From assembly GCF_900128495.1 (NCBI RefSeq), contig NZ_LT635801.1, positions 2,039,083 to 2,103,082 on the forward strand: 64,000 nt of DNA, in the 5' to 3' direction. The notes under the pieces were generated by a model. That model did not search any database, was not told the DNA's origin, and saw only the letters and a list, made by a program, of their open reading frames with translations. This document shows positions 61,579 through 64,000 of the stretch, one piece after another. The stretch's first letter is position 1. Each line of letters starts with the position of its first letter. The stretch comes from Bacteroides ilei (GTDB lineage Bacteria; Bacteroidota; Bacteroidia; Bacteroidales; Bacteroidaceae). Position numbers and translations under genes: made by a program.

Positions 61579-63144
61579 TCATCTTTTTATTGAATGTCCG
61601 TCATCAATATCATCATAGCTACCTTTCTGTCCAACTTCCCACTCACGTTTCTCGCCATGACTGCCACCACCTACATCACGCAGCTTGGTTTTGCCTGAGA
61701 AACGTGAAGTAGACTTTGTTTGTTGTTGGTATTTTTGTAGTTCAATATGTTTCACAGATTGTTTCTTTAGCCGGTCAAGATTGAAGTTTTCTTCAGTAAG
61801 ATTTATAATGATATGCTGCTTGAAATTTATAGCATAAGTTACATCTTCTTCCTGACGGATAATGAAGCCTTCTTCATGCAGTCGGCTTCTGATAGAGGTT
61901 ACTGTTTCATCATTGAATATCTCACGCAGACGGTTCACTGCATCAGTGTAGTAGTGTGTTCTTTCCGGAGATATATCTACTAAATCTTTCCGTGAGACTT
62001 TGAATATCTTACAAAGCAAATCCCGTTCAGCCTCAGTAGCCGGACTGAACACCTCAACCATAGCTATACGGTTGTTACGGTCAATAGCCTCTGCCATAAA
62101 AGGTTTCAACGGACGGCTTTGACCATCAAAATAGATGATGCCTTTCTTGATATAAGCACGCTGCTTCCTGATTTTACTGTATATTTCACTCTGGGTAATC
62201 TTAGGATTAAGTGTCAGTAATCGGTCAATATAGTCCTCAATTCGATTGAACCGTTCTTCAGGAGTAGCGAAGTCCAGAAGTTCCTCTACAGCCAGCACTC
62301 TTGCACCATGAATGACGGTCTTGTTTGAATGATCAACTAGCATATATCCGTATGGAGAATCCTTCTTGCCGAAGAACACAATGTCAATACCGAACTTCGT
62401 TTTCAGTTCCTTCTGCAGTTCCTCCTTGTTGGAACTTACATCACGGTACTTCTTTAATATACTTCTGAGCTGACGGCAACGAGCCCTTTCCCGATAACCG
62501 CTCTTGAAAAGACTTTCTATTTCAGTAAAAGGGATTTCCTTCTGAACCTTTCCACCATGCTTGACGAATACATTCCCATCTTTCTGATAGACTTCATATC
62601 CCATGGAAACCATTATTGCCTTGAACTGGGCAAATGAAGAGAACGTGTATAGCTTGGCCAAATTAATGTCATCTTCCGTTTTCTTCTTCCTGTCGTTACC
62701 AAGAATACGGTCTATTACCTCCTGAGAACGTCTGCGTTCATGGCTGTGCTGAATCTTTCTTCCATCAGGTGCCACTCTCGAAGTGATGATATGAAGATGG
62801 GTATTCTCCGTGTCATAATGAGAATAAACAAGCAACGGCTGACCGGATTCTCCGTATCCCATTTCCTTGAGATACTGGTGTGCAAAATCCAGCAACTCAT
62901 CTTCCGACATTTCGTGTCCCTTACATGATATGGCCACATGAAACTGTGGTTTCCTGATTCTGCTGTTCTGTGAACTGTACTTCTGGAGATAACCAACCAG
63001 CTCACTCGGGGTAGGTTTGTGAAATGTTCCGAGTGAACCAAAATTCTGAATCTCGATAAGCCGTGCAACACCTTTCGATACTTTATGTTCATTGTAACCT
63101 ACAGCATGGAAGTTCGTACTTCCCGGTAATATGGTTGCTATCAT
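61579..63144 (-). CDS. Relaxase of the conjugative element (MobB-like)
   Basis: A 521-aa relaxase (Relaxase/mobilization nuclease domain) that nicks oriT and pilots the strand. The N-terminal nuclease shows the catalytic-tyrosine region AVGYNEHKVSKG, FHVAISCKG, and the metal-binding motif SHYDTENTHLHIITSRV. The histidine triad is recognisable as HxD...HLH. The C-terminal two-thirds have no known domain but end in a low-complexity basic tail. It follows the accessory mobilization gene on the same strand by 118 bp. Confidence 0.92.
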   Translation of the reverse strand: MIATILPGSTNFHAVGYNEHKVSKGVARLIEIQNFGSLGTFHKPTPSELVGYLQKYSSQNSRIRKPQFHVAISCKGHEMSEDELLDFAHQYLKEMGYGESGQPLLVYSHYDTENTHLHIITSRVAPDGRKIQHSHERRRSQEVIDRILGNDRKKKTEDDINLAKLYTFSSFAQFKAIMVSMGYEVYQKDGNVFVKHGGKVQKEIPFTEIESLFKSGYRERARCRQLRSILKKYRDVSSNKEELQKELKTKFGIDIVFFGKKDSPYGYMLVDHSNKTVIHGARVLAVEELLDFATPEERFNRIEDYIDRLLTLNPKITQSEIYSKIRKQRAYIKKGIIYFDGQSRPLKPFMAEAIDRNNRIAMVEVFSPATEAERDLLCKIFKVSRKDLVDISPERTHYYTDAVNRLREIFNDETVTSIRSRLHEEGFIIRQEEDVTYAINFKQHIIINLTEENFNLDRLKKQSVKHIELQKYQQQTKSTSRFSGKTKLRDVGGGSHGEKREWEVGQKGSYDDIDDGHSIKR

Positions 63145-63262
63145 ATTGAATCTTAATTTATCAAGGTTTTAGTGACTGAGTAACCGAAATACTTCAAGCT
63201 CATTAATCTATGGTTACACAATAATAATATCAGAAATGATTGAATACCATGTAACTAATAAC

Positions 63263-63661
63263 TCAGATTCTGACAGCTTTCTGTGTCAGAGAATCAAGGT
63301 CTTTCTTTATTCGGTTCAATGTTTCCTGAGTTTCGAGGATAATTGGTAACAGAACCTCCTGGATATAGCCGGGTGCGAGTAATCCGGCTACCGCAAGCTC
63401 ATTGGCACGTTTAACCGACTGATTAAGGTTTCCTCCAGCCCAGGAAAGTTCATTCTGATATTTACGATAAAACAAACCCAAATCATTCATCAGTTCGAGT
63501 TGCCTTTTGGTTCCGATATTTGAATACTCTGCCAGTGCTGAGCGTATATAATGACTCACAGATGAATAGGAGGCAGATTTCTCCTTAAATTGTTGTACTT
63601 CCTCCGGTGTCATTCTGACCTTGATGTACTTGGTTCTCTGATTCTTCATACTTGGATACAT
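63263..63661 (-). CDS. Accessory mobilization protein (MobA/MobC-like)
   Basis: A 132-aa protein with a ribbon-helix-helix start (KNQRTKYIKVRMTPEEVQQFKEKSASYSSVSHYIRSAL) and a helical tail containing GGNLNQSVKRANELA, a recognised signature of relaxosome accessory proteins. It binds oriT next to the relaxase. ATG 63661 or 63649 may be used. It is the first gene of the mob transcript, and the likely oriT lies just upstream. Confidence 0.88.
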   Translation of the reverse strand: MYPSMKNQRTKYIKVRMTPEEVQQFKEKSASYSSVSHYIRSALAEYSNIGTKRQLELMNDLGLFYRKYQNELSWAGGNLNQSVKRANELAVAGLLAPGYIQEVLLPIILETQETLNRIKKDLDSLTQKAVRI

Positions 63662-63735
63662 TGGTGGTTAGGTTCCCCGGACCATCTTTCGCCATGCGAA
63701 ACAGCGGCCAGCCGCTCCGATGCACCAGCATTCGG

Positions 63736-63790
63736 CAAGTTACTTTTGTGAGTACGAAACGGAGTTTTGTGGCCACAAAAGTACAACTTG
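63736..63790. other. Putative oriT of the conjugative element
   Basis: CAAGTTACTTTTGTG (63736-63750) and CACAAAAGTACAACTTG (63774-63790) form a long imperfect inverted repeat: 15 pairs with a two-base bulge (GT). A perfect 16-bp palindrome TTTTGTGGCCACAAAA (63765-63780) sits inside its right half. It lies about 75 bp upstream of the mob operon, the standard place for oriT. The rest of 63662-64000 holds no supported gene. Confidence 0.6.
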
Positions 63791-63942
63791 CTTGGAAAAC
63801 TCTGCACGGCAGAAAGATACCTTCCGGGAATGATTATTACACCCAAATTTACCGGGGAAAGCCGTTGCAAACCGAAATCAACAACACAATTCTTTGGAGG
63901 CATATTCCAGCTTACCATGAACTGTAGCACCAGTTATATAAG

Positions 63943-63980
63943 AAACTCCATATAGCGTATTATTGTTATATAGAGTTTTT
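63943..63980 (+). terminator. Hairpin near right window edge
   Basis: AAACTCCATATA (63943-63954) pairs with TATATAGAGTTT (63967-63978) with one mismatch and is followed by further T residues. It may terminate plus-strand transcription, but no gene for it is seen to the left on that strand. Confidence 0.45.
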
Positions 63981-64000
63981 AAGACGTTTGAAACTAATTT

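Larger units (their letters stand above)
15650..64000. mobile_element. Conjugative element (ICE or plasmid), ends not seen
   Basis: Accessory genes, a complete Bacteroidales-type conjugation operon (31.0-47.0 kb), cargo, a relaxase with accessory protein and a putative oriT are found together. They form one self-transfer unit. Its own integrase and att sites were not identified. The only tyrosine recombinases here belong to the hsdS shufflon and to the nested IME. The left edge is placed provisionally near the lipoprotein remnant, but the R-M locus may also be cargo. The right edge lies beyond the window. Confidence 0.65.

Noticed and set aside
1..64000. tRNA, rRNA and CRISPR loci
   Set aside because: No cloverleaf with a GGTTCGA-type T-arm, no rRNA-like segment and no regular repeat-spacer array was recognised by eye. 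A covariance-model scan was not possible.

Overview
The window looks like accessory DNA of a Bacteroidales bacterium (Bacteroides, Phocaeicola or Parabacteroides type). The grounds are the CTnDOT-style tra gene order (DUF4134/DUF4133/TraG/TraJ/TraK/TraM/TraN/TraO-like), an IntDOT-like integrase lacking the first catalytic arginine, Bacteroidetes-type relaxases, TAnnTTTG promoter elements, and many TonB C-terminal-domain lipoproteins. No rRNA, tRNA, CRISPR array or obvious housekeeping gene was seen.

Region 1 (1-15.4 kb) starts with the end of an IS66-family element next to a truncated XRE regulator. A type I restriction-modification locus follows: hsdR, a T5orf172/GIY-YIG gene, hsdM, a RhuM-family gene and an expressed hsdS. 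Beyond hsdS lies an inversion system: two silent hsdS half-genes and one nearly full-length silent hsdS that lacks a start codon. They are bounded by inverted repeats at the 5' end, centre and 3' end of hsdS, and followed by a tyrosine recombinase gene. An IS21-family element (9470-12250, 7-bp target duplication) has landed in one silent specificity module.

Region 2 (15.4-47.1 kb) is most of a conjugative element. It holds accessory genes on the minus strand (lipoproteins, double zinc ribbon, toprim protein, ArdC-type antirestriction protein, MutS-domain-I-like protein, DUF4099/DUF3945-like protein), a plus-strand glucosaminidase gene, and a plus-strand run of secreted and lipoprotein genes with Ig-like and TonB C-terminal domains (24.0-31.0 kb). 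A full minus-strand type IV secretion operon follows, from a ParA ATPase (47.0 kb) down to a coupling protein and TraX (31.0 kb).

Region 3 (47.3-61.6 kb) is cargo: GNAT acetyltransferases, a P-loop kinase-like protein, a methyltransferase, a Crp-family regulator and a DUF4405 membrane protein. One GNAT gene is split by a 9.36-kb integrative mobilizable element (49,775-59,132) with an 8-bp direct repeat at its ends. Inside are a SIMPL/Ig-like/TonB-C-WG operon, a MobV relaxase, a D5-type helicase, a small RhuM-like protein and a tyrosine integrase. Region 4 (61.6-64.0 kb) holds the conjugative element's own relaxase, an accessory mobilization protein and a likely oriT.

The nesting is therefore an IME inside a cargo gene of a conjugative element, beside a phase-variable restriction locus that is itself hit by an IS. 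Two features are the least explained: the shufflon whose silent module carries an IS, and the Ig-like/TonB-C protein families that occur as cargo in both the conjugative element and the unrelated IME.
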